Origin: Anseranas semipalmata
Lineage: Eukaryota > Chordata > Aves > Anseriformes > Anseranatidae
NCBI GenBank assembly: GCA_013399115.1
Contig: VXAA01003989.1
Coordinates: forward strand, 1,371,457-1,435,456
Length of the DNA stretch: 64,000 nt
Reading direction: 5' to 3'
Part shown: positions 49,297 to 63,317 of the stretch, piece after piece
How positions within the stretch are numbered: the stretch's first letter is position 1
Layout: every line of letters begins with the position of its first letter
Made by a program: the position numbers and the translations under genes
Notes under the pieces: model-generated
Database searches by the model: none
What the model was told of the DNA's origin: nothing
The model's input: only the letters and a program-made list of their open reading frames with translations

Positions 49297-50929
49297 TATC
49301 TGCTCCTTGTTTCTATTCCTTTGATAACGTCTGTAACAAAAATGCTGGGATGCTTGTAAAGGCTAATGCCAGACAGTAATAAGGGTGCACATTTGTACAT
49401 TATTGTTGTCTTTAGAGAAAGAAGTAAATTGCAACAGCTGTATCATGAGGAAAGAAAAAATCTCTCTGGCCACAACAAATGGAAATCACTGCCCTGTGCA
49501 CACTTCTGCTCTAAACCACAGAACTCAAAAGGGCTAAAGGTCAGTTTTAATGATCTCTTGATGAAATGTAACGAAGGATACTTTTACCGGCCAAGAAAAT
49601 TCAACCCCATAGCACCCTTTACTTACAGAAGCATGCTGAACATTGAACCACGGACAAACCAACCTGCCTTTGAAACTCTGGGAAGCTTCTGTATATTTTA
49701 TCAGATACAATAAATAAATACCAACCAAAGAAGCAAGGAAACAGGCAGGATCGGTACACAGGAATCAGGTCAGCACATTGCTACTTGTAAAACACAGCTG
49801 ACGTAGGTTACAACACCAGCAGAAGCATTAAATCAATACATGAGAAGATGAGGTGCTATCAGGAGGCAAGCAGCTCTAGAAAACTTCTGGTTTAATTGTA
49901 TTTCTGCACCTCTGTAAACTATTAGAGGTGAGTAAACATGCCAGCATAGAAGCCTAATGATAACTTACTCCAGTGCTTCTGTAACGCTTTCCATCTTCAC
50001 AATGCAGCCCATCTGAGACACGTAGGTAAACATTAACCCTGCTCCACAGCTGACTTATTTATAAGCTATCAGTAGGCAGGCCATGCTGGTGGGCTGTAGA
50101 GACAAATTCATAGCTCAGCCATGGGGAGTCGCTCGGTCTGTCTGTACCTGGGAGCCATTTCGTGCTGCCAATAGTCCTTCTTCAGCCTGCGGGCAGAATT
50201 TCGCTGCCGGCAGGCTCCTGCGGCAGGAGGATAAGGGATCGCTGTCTGCAGGAGCCCCACCAGCCTCCTCTCCGGAGGATTTCCCAGCCAGAGCTGCCTC
50301 CCAGCCTGCCCCAGGCTGCTTGGGTCTGGTCTGCAGGGCCAGTTTGTCCCTCGGCTTCTTAGCAATTGCTAGAGACAGCCAGCACCACTTCATTTCACCT
50401 TTGGAAGAGCTTTCTTGTCTTTGCCTGAGAAAAAAAAGGTCCTGATCTCATCTTCCCTTGTGTAAATCATGAGAAATGATGCTGAAACCACTGGGGTGAC
50501 TGCATTAGGGCCAGAGTGGTTACAAGGGAATCAATTCCTTATTATTTATTGATCACTCAGAGGATCCCATTCTTGCTGTGCTACAGAGTCAACCAGAGAA
50601 GAAAGGACATTTCATTAAAGAAATAAATGTTTGGTGCGGACTGTTCTAGAGGCTGAGACCGCGTAACAGACGATTTATGGCCACGTTTAACATCTTTCCT
50701 GGTAGGCTAATAGCACCGTAACACACTTACAACATCTATCATTTCCTAACTCACTATAAACCATTAAAAAGTGGGTCCCTAAAGACAAATAGGCGATACC
50801 TTCTGGACACCGGCTTATTGGCATAACCAACCATGCTGTTCTGGCAGGACACAGCTCTGCTTCCAGTAGGGGAACTGCCGGCACTGTGATTTGGTTGGCA
50901 GGCAAAAGCACAGACACACTGAGGTAATA

Positions 50930-51340
50930 AAACTGATTTGGGTAAGCCTACTCAGCCTGTGTGTACTTAGATGTTAACGGCGCTTTATGGCACTGTGCAT
51001 TAATGGGATGGCTGGTGAATGTGCATTTGCATTCCATTTCTGCTATCTGACTTGCCAGTGAGTCATTCTTGTTCATTGTACGGGCCAGTATTTGATAGCG
51101 TCATTAGGCAGTGTGATTATATCATAAATCATGTTGCTGCTAAAGCAAGTCCCCAACTCTGTAGAACAAACATGGATGTGCCCCATAAAATCTGTATGTC
51201 TGTGAGTCTCCGTGTTCCCCAAGTACAGGTTATATTTGGTCCTATTCTCCTCTGGTGTACTTTAAGAGAAATCATGCACTTTAGTTGTAGTGGCCTGCCT
51301 AAACTTTGTATTTGTTCCTTTTAACATTGTGAATTATTTA
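50930..51340. promoter_or_regulatory. Candidate conserved noncoding element
   Basis: A repeat-free stretch dense in transcription-factor-like words: an octamer ATTTGCAT (51025-51032), a perfect AP-1 site TGAGTCA (51059-51065), CATTAATGGGAT-type homeobox sequence near 50997 and ATCATAAATCA near 51121. The density is suggestive only; conservation was not tested. Confidence 0.3.
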
Positions 51341-54300
51341 CACCCAAAATGAATCACTATGGAGAGTCTTGATGAGGTTGAGTAGAGAACAGCTATTTGG
51401 ACTAAAGGAACAAATCCTTCCATCTTCAGGTTTCCCATCTGAAAAGCTTATTTGAGCCCCCAGAGTCAGGTCGGGGACCTGGTGCGACCAGGAAGCCAGT
51501 CTTTATAAAAGGTGGTGAAGGATGCCGTTGGAGATCAAGCACGGTCAGACAGAGCGGTCAGGGATGAAATCGTGGGATGGAGAAGCAGGTGGGAGCCAAG
51601 GGGCGCAGAGGCCGGAGCAGCACGCAGCACCAAAAAGCAGGAAGCAAACCAATGACCGGGAGCAAAGACCTGGAGCACAACGGCAGCCCAGAGCTGTGCC
51701 AAGCGGACAAGCAAAGTGAAGCCCACCCAGGCTGAAAGGCAGCCCCCAAGGACAATCTGGGGCTCGGGGACCGACTGCAGCCCAGCTGCCTGGGACCCAC
51801 AGGACCCCGTTTTTTTGGCTAGTCGAAGTTCTTTGGAGCAAGAGGAGCAGTGAGCAGACCAGCACGGCATCGGTCTGGTACGGGGTGAGCTGGAAGGGTG
51901 CAGCAGAGCTGAAACCTCTGGAGTTGTTCAGTGACTGTGGCAAGTGTGGTACCAAGTGATGGGTATGCTGCTGGGGCCGTGGCCTTAGATGTAGGCTCGT
52001 GCCCGTCAGAACGGGCTAGCTGAGCTCCGTAAAAAGGGGTACTCGTGCGAGCTTTTGCAAAGCCTGTAGTAATATCACACACTGCCTGTAGCCTCTAAGT
52101 TCTGGTCAGAGAGCAGGTCTGTGCAAACCATGTTGCCATCCAGATATTTTGTTGTTCATCACAGAGACCAAATTTTCACCAGAACTCTCTCCAGTTATTA
52201 TTCAAACACACACTTTTACTATAAGTCTCATCCTTTTTTTTTATTATTTTTTTGCATTAAGTATGCAGATGGTAATCTGATTACAACTTTGGCCTTTAGG
52301 ACAAGGCGTAGCTTGTTTTTTAAATGCCATTTTCTGTATTTTGTACATATAAGCATAACCTTATTAGACACAATGCCTGGTTATTAATGACACGAAGCAC
52401 AAATATCTGTTACAGAGACCATAACCAACTGCACTGCTGAATTAAAATGCCAGTCTTATTAGTGCTAATTACTCAGACCTTTGGGCACGAGCAACTCTCA
52501 CGTAAGTAACTGCGTTAGAGTGAAGTTGCAGTATTGGCCAGGAATGGATTGTCCTGTGAGGACAACAACAGCAGCTGCTTTATTTTGTCATCTTCTAACA
52601 GGAGCTTGGAGAGAAGAAAATTCAGGATACACAATGAGATACATGACAGGAGCATACCCTTATTCAAAACCATTATGCACAGAGTATTCTGATACACGGG
52701 TCAGTGAAAAGAGGGAACTGTAGTGTTGTGGTGGGGGCTAGAACCCAAATAGCCAACGGGGAAAAATAAACTTAGGGGAGGAAGTGTGAAACCTTGAAAA
52801 TGCAAGAAACTTGGAGTATTCAAACTGGCAATGTCAACACAATTGCCCTTCAGCCATTACTTGTGGATTCCATTAAGGTGCAAACTTAATTCAGTTGCTT
52901 GACCTTAAGGTGCGAACAACTGCAGAAAATCTTACTTGATCGAAATGCTTTCTAAAAATTCTGGCTGCCACTAGTAGCTACCATAATGAAGACTTTGCTA
53001 AACGACCTTGTTTTAGTGATTGACATTTGTTAAACATCTATGGAGCTCCCCGGGCAGCTACCTTCAAGAGTAGAGAAGAGCAAAAGCCAAGAAGCATTAC
53101 TGAGCACACTGAAAGCGACGCCAGCCAGATTAGCTCTCGATGCCTCTTTAGACCAGTCCGAGCACACGGTGATTTTTACCTTTGCTCACAACAACAGCCA
53201 AGCTAGCAGAACAGCGACGTGGGAGCTGCCACCAGTGAGCAACCACAAGAGGAAAGCAGCTTCTCAGATTCGCCCCAGCTGTTTGCTCCACGGATGTGGT
53301 GTGACCACGGCTGCAGGGTTTTGCCTCCCAAGTGGTGTAGAGGCTACCTTGCAACCGCGATGGTGACTCCTGCCCCTGGCCTGCCCTCTCCAGAGGTGCC
53401 AGGGAGATGATTTGGCTATTTCAGCTCAGTCTGGTCAACCGGCACGTGCTGTGGTGCTGGGGTAAGTGAACAAGTGGTATTTATGGAAAGCTGCGCTGCT
53501 GTGCCGTACTTTCCATCAGAAGTGCTCCTCACGCGATCTGTTCTTTCAGGTTCTCTAAGTAATGCAAAATCCTACAGCAGTTTAGAAACTTACACCTGTC
53601 AACACATTTATTTATTAAATTCATCAAATGCTAACAATGATGAAAGCTTAAATTAAAAACAGAGGAGCTGATATGTCCTCCTTTCCTTATGCTGTGTCCA
53701 GACTGTCACTGCTCAGTGCTTTGTAACTGATGAATAAAGATCCATTTCTTAAAATCATTGCAGCACACATGGATTTAATTCTTCTGTGAAGTCACGTGTT
53801 CCATGCTTTACAACAGGCAGTGTTAGGAAACCTTCAGCACCCTCTGTTCATGTGCTAGCTCCAGACCTAGAAGGACTAGCACTGCCTGTAGCAATGCTCA
53901 TGTATTACATTGCTGCCTTGATAGCCACAACCATAAGCACGCTGAGCAAAAACAGGCAGTATGGCAGCTGTAGGAAAGAAAGGGAAGGAAATGAAGATGA
54001 GCCAAGGGAGAAAACATCTGGGGCTTTTTTAACCCTAATACTCAAGACAGCCTTATGGATAGATAAAGTATGCTTCTATCATTGAGGAACTCAGAATTGC
54101 AGTTTGAAAATATTTTATGCTCATTCTCATGAATATTTTGTTTTATCATGAATGTGGGATTGGAAGAAATTAAGAAGTAGCTAAGCATAACTATTATTTG
54201 CCAAGTAATAACAGACAACATATGCTTGGGAACTTGCTGTGAATGCTTTCTGTTGCTACAGCCAACCTGTAGTCTTCCACACCGAGGATTTTGGTATTTT

Positions 54301-55314
54301 AAATATATCACAGATGTGTTAACTCTTTCGCTTTTTCCAGCTTATCAGCTCTCTGAATATCATTGTTAGAGTGATTTAACCGGGATTTTAAGCATTTTTT
54401 TTGGTCAGAAATGTCACTAACGTCTATGTTATTCATCAGCATAGGTTTTTACTACCTTTTTTTATATATATATAACAGAAGAAAGACAGCAAGAGACAAC
54501 TTGATAGCCATGAAGATACTAAAAATAGTGCAGTTATCAACTGAATCATAGACAATCTGATGAAATTAATTTGGAAATTTTCAAATAGTGATCATATTCC
54601 TATCACTATGATAAAAGACCTTCCAATTACAGTTACACTGGGGTTGTTCTCATGGCAATCAGCAGGAGTTGCATGCACAGCAACGGCTCTTGGTTTTATT
54701 TTTAAAGAACTAGTTCACTCAGAGTTTATGCTTCAGGGTTTTTGTTTTTCTTACACTGGCAAAGCCACTGATGTCTGCTTCACTGTGCTCTGCACATGTA
54801 GGAAAACAGATTAGCCAGTGTTGTTTTCTTTCTGTACTTCGTCCGTGGGCGGAGAGTAAATCTCTGTGACCCATTCCACCCACGGTACTTCAGTTAGCAT
54901 TGGGCAGCACCATTATCAATCTCACTGTCTGAATTCAGGGAACTCTAAATTGTCACAGGCATGAAATATCCCAGACGTAGGAGGAAAATGAGAGTTGCCT
55001 TCTTCTGTCTCAACTCAGCATGGGCTGGTGCCTGTAAGTGTTATGACGGCAATCTCATGGGGAGAGGATATGAGTCTCCATTTCAGAACTGCAGATAAAT
55101 AAGTGACATTTTGGAGAATGACTTTTGTCATGGGCAATCCACGATCACCCTGGGGTAGCTAGAGCAAAGCATATGGAGTTACATTTTATGTACATGGCAA
55201 AGGAGCATTCCCAAGGTAATATCTCTAACAATTCATAGTCAAACTCTGAAAAAAATAATAAAGCAGACCAAAAAGGCCTGGAAAACTCTCTGTGTACATT
55301 AAAGACATCAGTAC

Positions 55315-55920
55315 ATAGAATCATAGAATCATTTAGGTTGGAAAAGACCTTCAAGATCACCCAGTCCAACCATCAACCTGACCTACCGAGTCCCACCACT
55401 AAACCATGTCCCTTAGTGCTACATCCACACGTCTCTTAAATACCTCCAGGGATGGGGACTCCACCAGTTCCCTGGGCAGCCCATTCCAATGCCTGACCAC
55501 CCTCTCCATGAAGAAATTCTTCAAAATGCCCAATCTAAACCTCACCTGGCACAACCTCAGAACATTGCCTTGCATCCTATCACTTGTCACCTAAGAAAAG
55601 AGGCTGACACCCTCCTCATTGCAACCTCCCTTCAGGTAGTTGTAGACAGCGATGAGGTCTCCCTTCACCCTCCTCTTCTCCAGACTAAACAACCCCATTT
55701 CCCTCAGTCAATCCTCTTAAGTCTCATTTTTTAGTCCTTTCACCAGCTTTGTTGCTCTTCTCTGCAAATGCTCGAGCAAGTCACTATCCTTGTAGTGAGG
55801 GGCCCAAAACTAACACTCAAGTACTCAAGGTGCAGTCTCACCAGCACTGGGTATAGAGGGACAATCACTTCCCTAGCCCTGCTGGCCACATGATTTCTGA
55901 TAGAAACCAGGATGGCTGGA
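55315..55920 (-). mobile_element. CR1 LINE fragment of a different subfamily
   Basis: The plus strand begins with CATAGAATCATAGAATCATT and GGTTGGAAAAGACCTTCAAG, the complement of a CR1 3' end. It then runs through [17 protein letters not shown] and [14 protein letters not shown] as read on the minus strand. The 3' terminal repeats are kept. The 3' region differs from the copies at 11581 and 29025 (AAAAGACCTTCAAGATCACC rather than GAAGGGACCTTAAAGGTCAC), so it belongs to another subfamily. Confidence 0.93.
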
Positions 55921-56884
55921 ATGAGAAGTCTGCTGGCCATGGTCCTCTCCAGAAACTGTGACCAATACAGGTGTATTAGTTCTTTTGAGAAAGTGCTGCT
56001 TGCATGGACCTGATGTAAATTTATTCACAGTAATATCCACTGTAATTGTTTTTCCAGGAGAGAGGGAAAGGTCATGCATGGCTGGAGAAGAGCGTAGAGG
56101 AATAAGGCCTCTGTCTTCATGTTCCTAGCCCCTAGATGATCCTACAGCTAGAGAGTGGGGATTGGGGCACTGTGGGAAATCCCCATCTCAGGGAAAAGAT
56201 AGGCTACTGCAAGGCTGCATTGGGCACACCATGAGGTATCGTACCGCAAAAGTGAGTTTCTCCAGGTTAAGAAAACGATGTGACCTGACATTGTTAAGTG
56301 TTTTACATGTCCTGGAGGAAATGTAAAAATCTCAAGAATTCATAGTGTGTGTTGCCTGAAGAAAGTTGTTTCCAGTTTCCATTTAGAAGCCGCTACATTG
56401 CTGGCATAATTAGGCACAGCTCACATTCCCCAGAGAAAATGTGATGAAACAAGTAGTGCAAGAAAAGAAATGAAATAGCCCCATGATTACATCTCCACCA
56501 GCTACCTCCACACCAATTTTTTCATATATTCACCTCCTAGAAAGTATTTCTACACCTTGGGGGATTCTTTCATATACTTTTGGATTAATGAGAATCTCTT
56601 CCAGTAACATTCATCACTTAGTAATGATTTGTTTTTAATATATCAGCTCACAGCAGCACCTTTCAATGGGAAAAGCATTTCCAGAGTACAGCTATTGCTT
56701 GGTTAAATTGTGGACAAAATTGTGTGGAATGCCTTAATTTAACAACTTGAGGCTAAAACCATGCCCTTTAGTGAGAAAAAGAACAGAGGAAGAATAAAAT
56801 CGTGTTCATGTTTTGCATTTTTATTGGGCTTCCCATGCTCAAAATGCCATATGGGATTTAGCTCACTAATCTTTTCACTACCAG

Positions 56885-56965
56885 TATGAGAAGGGTAAAT
56901 ATTGTTTCCTCTACAGATAGAGAAACAGAGACACAGACAGACTTGCTGCTTTCAGAAGGCTTGAG
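56885..56965 (-). mobile_element. Possible MIR/L2-like relic
   Basis: TATTGTTTCCTCTACAGATA followed by GAGAAACAGAGACACAGACA resembles, in the same order, the reverse-complement MIR text with ACAGATGAGGAAACTGAGGCACAGAGAGG. The match is short and much eroded. Confidence 0.35.
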
Positions 56966-59900
56966 CACTCACAGGCTCCAGCGTGAACTGTGTGTATTTA
57001 TCATCTCATAAAAGGAGGGCTGCAGCGAGTTGTCCTGTCCACTGAGCCATTTACCAGTGAAGCCCGAATGCTACTAGACCAGCACTTGAAAAATCTCCCA
57101 GTGCCCTCTGCTTGTACAACTCTTCCATGTGGCATCATACAGGCACGAGCCTTCCATTTTGCAGGATTCAATCTTAAACTGAAAAGTAATGCTCTTGACC
57201 CTGCACTTACATACCGGAGCTGAGTGCAATTTTTCCTGCTGGTCCATTTCCAAGTGAGATCACTGCTCCTCTGGCTGTGCAGAGCTTCCCCAGGGTGGGA
57301 GATGCCTACCCTTGGCTAGAGCAGAGAGCAGAATGAGACGCGTCCTGTCATTGCACTTAAGGGGAGGTGGGAAAGGTGGCATGTGGCTCCCATGCTTCAT
57401 CAGAAAGGGTTTTTGGCAAGGGTGTGAGTGAGGGGTTACTCAGAGACAGGAGTTTGAGGAACTAATATGGAAGGAAACTCTTCGTATGGGGTCCACTTCT
57501 CATCTACCTGAGGAAGACAAAACAAATAGTGTCTGGGACAGAAGTGTGGAAGGAGTCCTGAGACCTCCTTGCCCAATGGCTGTTGAGAGAGACAACTTAG
57601 CACTTCGGTTTTGCCCTGAACACAAGGTTTCCCATTTGTCTTTGGCTTGTAGCTGTTACAGACCAAAGACATGAGATGTATGGTTTGAATGGGTGAGAAG
57701 GAGAGAAGAAAAGCAGAAGAAATCGACAGTGCAGTTTCCTGGAATGTTTTTTATAGCTTGATAATATAAGACATACTTGTGGGAAAGACAGGTGAGAAAT
57801 CAGAAGCCAGAAAATGTTGAGAAAGATATAAACATGCTAGGGAAAGAGAGAAGGGAAGAGGGAGGTAGTAAATAAGAAGGAGCAAATCTTAAGAATGATT
57901 AATTTTCACTGACAGAAGAAAAAGTGGAGTGAAGCTTGGGAGACAATGACTATAGGGACAAGAAATGAAGACTAAGTAAGCAGTCTTTAAAATATATGAG
58001 TGAGAAGATACTGGCGATATAGATCATCAATATGCTATAAACAGCATACCAGCACGTCAACAGCAGTGGTCCAGCCTGGGAAATACAGTCACACCAGCAT
58101 TACTTCAGTTCAGCTGAAAAGCTTTAATACAATTCTGGTGAACATTCTTTTGCTGGACAATGAGAAACATATATCTGACATGGATCAAAGCAAGATATGA
58201 TGGAAGAAACATATACATTCAATAAAAACGGTATTTAGCATGTTTTCCATATAACCTCAAAGAATATCTGAAGAAAATTAGAGTACATGCAAGAGAGTGC
58301 CTTGCCATTTTGTTGTGTGCTTTCCAGCAATATGTAGAGTGATTTCTTTCCTCTTTTTACTTATGGCATAGTGGTTCCACTCCTAATTTTTCTTTAGTCT
58401 CCCATTTCTTCCCAGGCTCCTATTTTCTTTCACCATCATTTCGGGCCAAAATGGCAGTCAATTATTCAGACAAAGAACTGAAAATTTTGATAGAATATGA
58501 AGTATGGAATCAAGTTCTTAATTCATCTTATGTCACCTTTCTTTTTTTGCTCCCAATCACTGTCTCTTTCCCATTTGGTATTTCTCAACTTCTTTGCAGA
58601 ATGTGCTGGCACATTTACTCTTTTTTTTTTTTTATGCTTCTTCTATTTCTTTTTTTTTCCTTTATTCTTCAATGTTCTTCTGTATCTCCATTTTAACCAC
58701 TTCATGTTGCTTAGCAACTCCCAGAATGACACCAGCAAGGTAAGGTCCCACTGCTTCTAGCAAGTGTCACCTTACAAGGAACAAAAACATAATTTAACTT
58801 CACACTCCCCGTGAATGCACTTGTTCAGAACAGCATTGATCTAGAATTTGTTTCATTAATCGGGTGTTTTCCTTTGAAAGCCAAGAACAAGTCAAACTCA
58901 GAGAAACACAGAGAGTTTCACAGGATATTTGGATCTTCCAGTTTTGCTTTGACATTGGTAACTTGTTGAGACAATAACAAAGCTAAAATAAGAGGTAAGG
59001 TTTCAGAGCCTGGCTGTCCCAACACGCAGATCCACAGACTCCTCTGGTTGTTATATTGATGATCAAGCTCCTGGATGATGTTTGGATTGTGAGATTTAGT
59101 CTGGACACAAATCTAATTAAACACAATACAGACATTTCTTGTAAACATCTTTAATATCCCAAATTTTATTCCAGGCTGCATTCTCCCTTGGCATAATAGA
59201 ATAGAAACAGAACAAACAGGCTAAGCTACATTTTTTAAAATCTGCAATTGTTTCAAACATCTTATTTAACCAGAACTATTACGAAACGGGACGAGAAACG
59301 TAGTTCTTCATCTGTCACAAGTTGTGACTGATTCCTAATCACAGAAGAGAATGCTGTAATTAGAACACGACCACAAAAATAGGAGTAAAAAAATATCTTT
59401 TTTCCCACAAAATCACTTTTGCAAGGTAAAACTCATCTGCACTTCTGATCTTCCTTGAAATGTTCTAGTTTTGAGGTAAAAATGGAAAACAATATTTTTG
59501 TTTTAAAGTATGCTTTTAAACATCAGTTATTGGTTTAAAAGATTTTTTATGTTTTGAAATCTGAATACATTTGGGATTTGATGTTTATACATCTCCCCAT
59601 AATCATTAAAATTCTTTTTTTGAAACATCAAGGACTTTCCCTGAAATATGTTGAAAGAAAGTGACATTTATTCAGTAAAATCCTGTGAAAAATAACTGGT
59701 ATTTTCAAATCAGCTTCAGAAAGAAGCTAATTTCCAAACTAGCAAAGCTCTACACTGTACCGAGAAATCCTGGCCTTGGACTTACAAACTATGTGTATAA
59801 AAACAGACAGGAACAACAAGGCACTCCCTACTCTTATATCTAGATACATATCTTTAAAATAGATTCTCTGATCTTCTGATCTTTAGTCATAGAAAACTTC

Positions 59901-60003
59901 AATTAACTTAACTATTTGATTTCACTGGGCTTTTGTTCAGCCCCTGGTATCATGTAATGTCAGCCCTGGAGACACTTTTATTCAGCAAGCTGAGGTCACA
60001 ATG

Positions 60004-60092
60004 AATAATACTTACTCGGGCAAGTAAGGCATTTAATTAAATTTTTTAGGGCCTGGTTCGGAATCCCTTACTCATACTGAGTAATATTTACT
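60004..60092. repeat. Palindromic ancient-repeat-like element
   Basis: The segments TAATACTTACTCGGGCAAGT (from 60006) and CCTTACTCATACTGAGTAAT (from 60066) are imperfect inverted repeats about 37 bases apart. The right arm itself contains a perfect small hairpin, TTACTCA-TAC-TGAGTAA (60068-60084). The wording resembles an old palindromic amniote repeat with CTTACTC/GAGTAAG arms, but I cannot name the family with certainty. Confidence 0.5.
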
Positions 60093-60579
60093 GCACAAAT
60101 AGTACTGTTGTTGCAGTGTGTATTAATCATCGAAAGCACTGATGAACTGAGCCCCGAATAAATGACAATTCTCATGTTTACCCAAGTATGGTGATTTTGC
60201 CCCAAATATCCACATACATCCTGACATATAGAAACTGCTCTTGATTACTAATAGCCTATTGAATTGTAATATACTCACATAATACACAATTACTTTTGTA
60301 CTGTACTATACTACATTTTTATATTTTTATTATGGGAATGCACGTGGAACCAAATTACAGCAAAACTGTATCCATGCTAAAACCGCATATTCATCTGTAT
60401 GCTTCTGCATCTAATATATCTATAAAACATAACTAAGCAAATATGTGAGAAAGAGAAATCCAATTCTGAGGTCCGAATATGGAGCAAAAAATTGTAGCAG
60501 TCTAACAGCAGTATACAAGCCTAGCACCTTCTAATGCTGAAGCTCTCTCTGGAGGGAGTTTCTGGTTCTTGGAATGAAG

Positions 60580-60598
60580 AAAAAAAAAAAAAAAAAAA
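60580..60598. repeat. Poly(A) tract
   Basis: Nineteen consecutive A residues; no retroposed sequence is recognisable directly 5' of it. Confidence 0.95.
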
Positions 60599-63293
60599 CT
60601 AATATAGTTGAATTACATAAAAGGAAATTGAGAAATTACCTCTGTTTCTAGGTATCCTTTGCTTTCCAACAAGCAAGCGTATGTAAATAAAGCCAGGATA
60701 ACTTAGCAGGGAACATGATCAAACAAATAGTTAGCAAAGGAAAACCAGTATTACTTGTTCAGTATTATATGTTTCTCACCACCTTTTTTCCCCCTTTTGT
60801 TTTGACCTTCCTTTGTACACAGTAAGTCCTCATGTACATACGTATGTATACATATATACATATATGCCCTCCCTGAGTATATCAAGGAGTATATATGGAT
60901 GACTAATCCTGTTCTGATGCTGACCCTGCTACCAACTGGTTTTAAAAATAAATCCAAAGGAACAAAAATGGCTCAGAATCACCCCCCATAAAGAGACAAT
61001 AAAACTGCACTGCCAGTGAAAGAGAAAATAAATATAGACACTTCGGTGTCTGGAGTCAGAGTCCAAAACTGGTTGGCATGGAGTTGTATCATTTTACATC
61101 ACTCTGGGCTTGAATCTTCCAGGATTAATTTAGCCCAAATTCCTATGGATGCGGGGGAAAGCTGTGCGAGAAGGGACACAACCTTTTGTTACCCCAAATT
61201 ATCGGTTACATAGAGTCGCAGCAGCAGCCACGGCTTGGGAAGCAGGGTTACTGACGCTAGAGCAGATGTAATGGTGCCCGAAGAAAGCAGACAGTCTGCG
61301 CAGTGCATTTCCACAAGGACCACTCCAGCCTGTGGCAGCTGGTGGTCACTTCCCTGTTCACTTGCGCCCATGGGTGGCCACCGAGAATCCAGAACAGCTG
61401 CGGGTACCAAACCGTGCAACTCTCTTCCTCACAGCAGAAACCCTGTTGTCACCTCACCGAAACATGAGGGCTGGGAGACGCCAGGCTAAACCCTGTACAG
61501 GAGGTAGCCTCTGTGCCCTCCACTGTGCCCTGAAGTCCTCTCTATGGGGCAGAAATGCTGACTGTCCTCTCTCTGTGAAAGGGACGCGCTCACCCCTTCT
61601 GCAATCTACGCAAACACCTTTCTTTAACCGGGAAGTGCTCTTTGCACTTTGCATCTGAGATTAGTACTCCCTGAACACCTTGCAGTTTTTGTATTCTGGA
61701 CAAGATTTGCCTTTTTTTTTTTTTTCCTTTAGCAGCAAAATATCGTGAATATGGCATTGCCTATTTACACAGTTTGTATTCAAGCTGATATTGGTAGAAG
61801 TTCAAAGACACACTCCAAACCATGTTGTACCAGAGACAGCAACATCATTCCCTTGCTTATGCTGGTGCAATCCTGAAAAAAAAAACAACAGCACATCACT
61901 GGTGAAACTAGGGTAAGCAAGAAAAAGATTACAACCCTCAGGCGCCCTGGTCCATAGTGAGTACTATGCACTGCACACTACAGAGGCAGCAAAACTTAGC
62001 AGAAGTTGTTAACTCTCTGCCTAAATGCACCTCATTAACAAGAAATGCTTTCCTGGCATGGCAACCCTTCTGAGGGTTATCTCATATGCAGAGCATCTAT
62101 CTTTCGGGAAGCTGTTAACATCACCCTTATGTTCTCTCGGTAGCCTTGCCTTTCAGTATGAAAAGGCTTCCCTCTCACACAGGGCATCGTAGGCAAATAA
62201 TCGCTCTCTAGCATGTTGCGTTTCTGTGCAAAACAATTCTCACGAGGCGGAAATAACAATCTGCTTTTCACATCACGGAAAGAAAAGCAGGGCTCCACAA
62301 GCGAAGCATATAGGGTAACGTGCCCTTCAGATCAACAGGTCAAATGCACATTTCTTGTGGTGACTGGACCCTCTCCTTCCCCAAAACAACCCAATTTACT
62401 CAAGTGACATGTCCATTACGAACACTGGGAGAAAAAGTGGATGTAGAGGTAGCCCAGTAACATGGAAGATTTTAAAATCTTGATTTAATTTATTTATGCT
62501 GTTTATCAATCTGTTTCTGTCTGTGTTTTCTTCCAGATAGCACACACATAGCGCATGCACTTTTTTTATTTTGTTCTCGATTAAAAAAAATAGGAAAAAA
62601 GTCCTCGAGCTACAGAATCCTAAAAATTTAATCCTTCCAGACTTTTCATCCAGTCATTTCCACCAAAACATGAGGAAGAAAACAACATTACAAATACATC
62701 AAATTAGCTTCCAAGTGAGTTCATGTGTTCCTAACAAATTAAATACATTGATGTTGACAAAGGAATGAGAATTCGTCTTGCAAACCTTTCTCACTTAGCT
62801 TACATTTTGGTTTCCGAAACTTCAGCTGGACTAACCATGTCTAAGGCAAATGAAACAATTTCTTATAAGGCTAAAGAGTTGCAAGTATACACCAAATGAT
62901 ATCTCAGGCTATGCAACAGTCTGCTTGGACAGGAAAGAAGAAATCTTGCAAACCTTTCTTTCTTGCACACTTGCACAGTGGCAGCTGTAATCTAGCTGTG
63001 GACCTGCAGTTCCTCCCCTCTCTCCACCCCACAGGCAACCTGTGGACTGGTAGATGAAGAAGAGGTACAGTATTACCTTGCCTTCAACAAATACACTGGT
63101 CTGAGCTGTTTTTAAGGAACGTACATGTGGAAGTCAGAGACTCGCCACTGTGCTGCTTTTAATACGTCTCAAAGAGCGGGCCTGATCTTTCCAAGACTGA
63201 AACCACCCGACCACAAACCGATGAGAAAGCCATAGTCCTGGAGCAGTGCTAAGCAAATCCCCTTGGAGGATCTCCAGTGCAGACACGTTCTCC

Positions 63294-63317
63294 ACCCCAC
63301 CCCACCCCACCTCACCC
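63294..63317. repeat. (CCCCA)n run, G-quadruplex-capable on the minus strand
   Basis: Three CCCCA units followed by CCTCACCC. The minus strand therefore has four G tracts (one GGG and three GGGG) with loops of at most six bases, which satisfies the usual quadruplex pattern. Confidence 0.8.

Larger units (their letters stand above)
42033..55314. other. Noncoding interval
   Basis: No protein-coding gene is recognised. Moderately GC-rich patches (42470-42560, 43090-43290, 44590-44990, 50190-50340) hold overlapping open frames on both strands that look like chance. Contents worth noting are the hairpin at 43691, the possible CR1 relic at 48000, the CRE-bearing stretch at 47400 and the element near 51.0 kb. 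Confidence 0.6.

Noticed and set aside
58451..58520. N-terminal NYSDKELKILIEYEV resembling Myb/SANT-type helices of Harbinger-derived proteins
   Set aside because: Only about 15 residues match the pattern, and the frame then enters T-rich low-complexity sequence encoding a Phe run. Too short to support.
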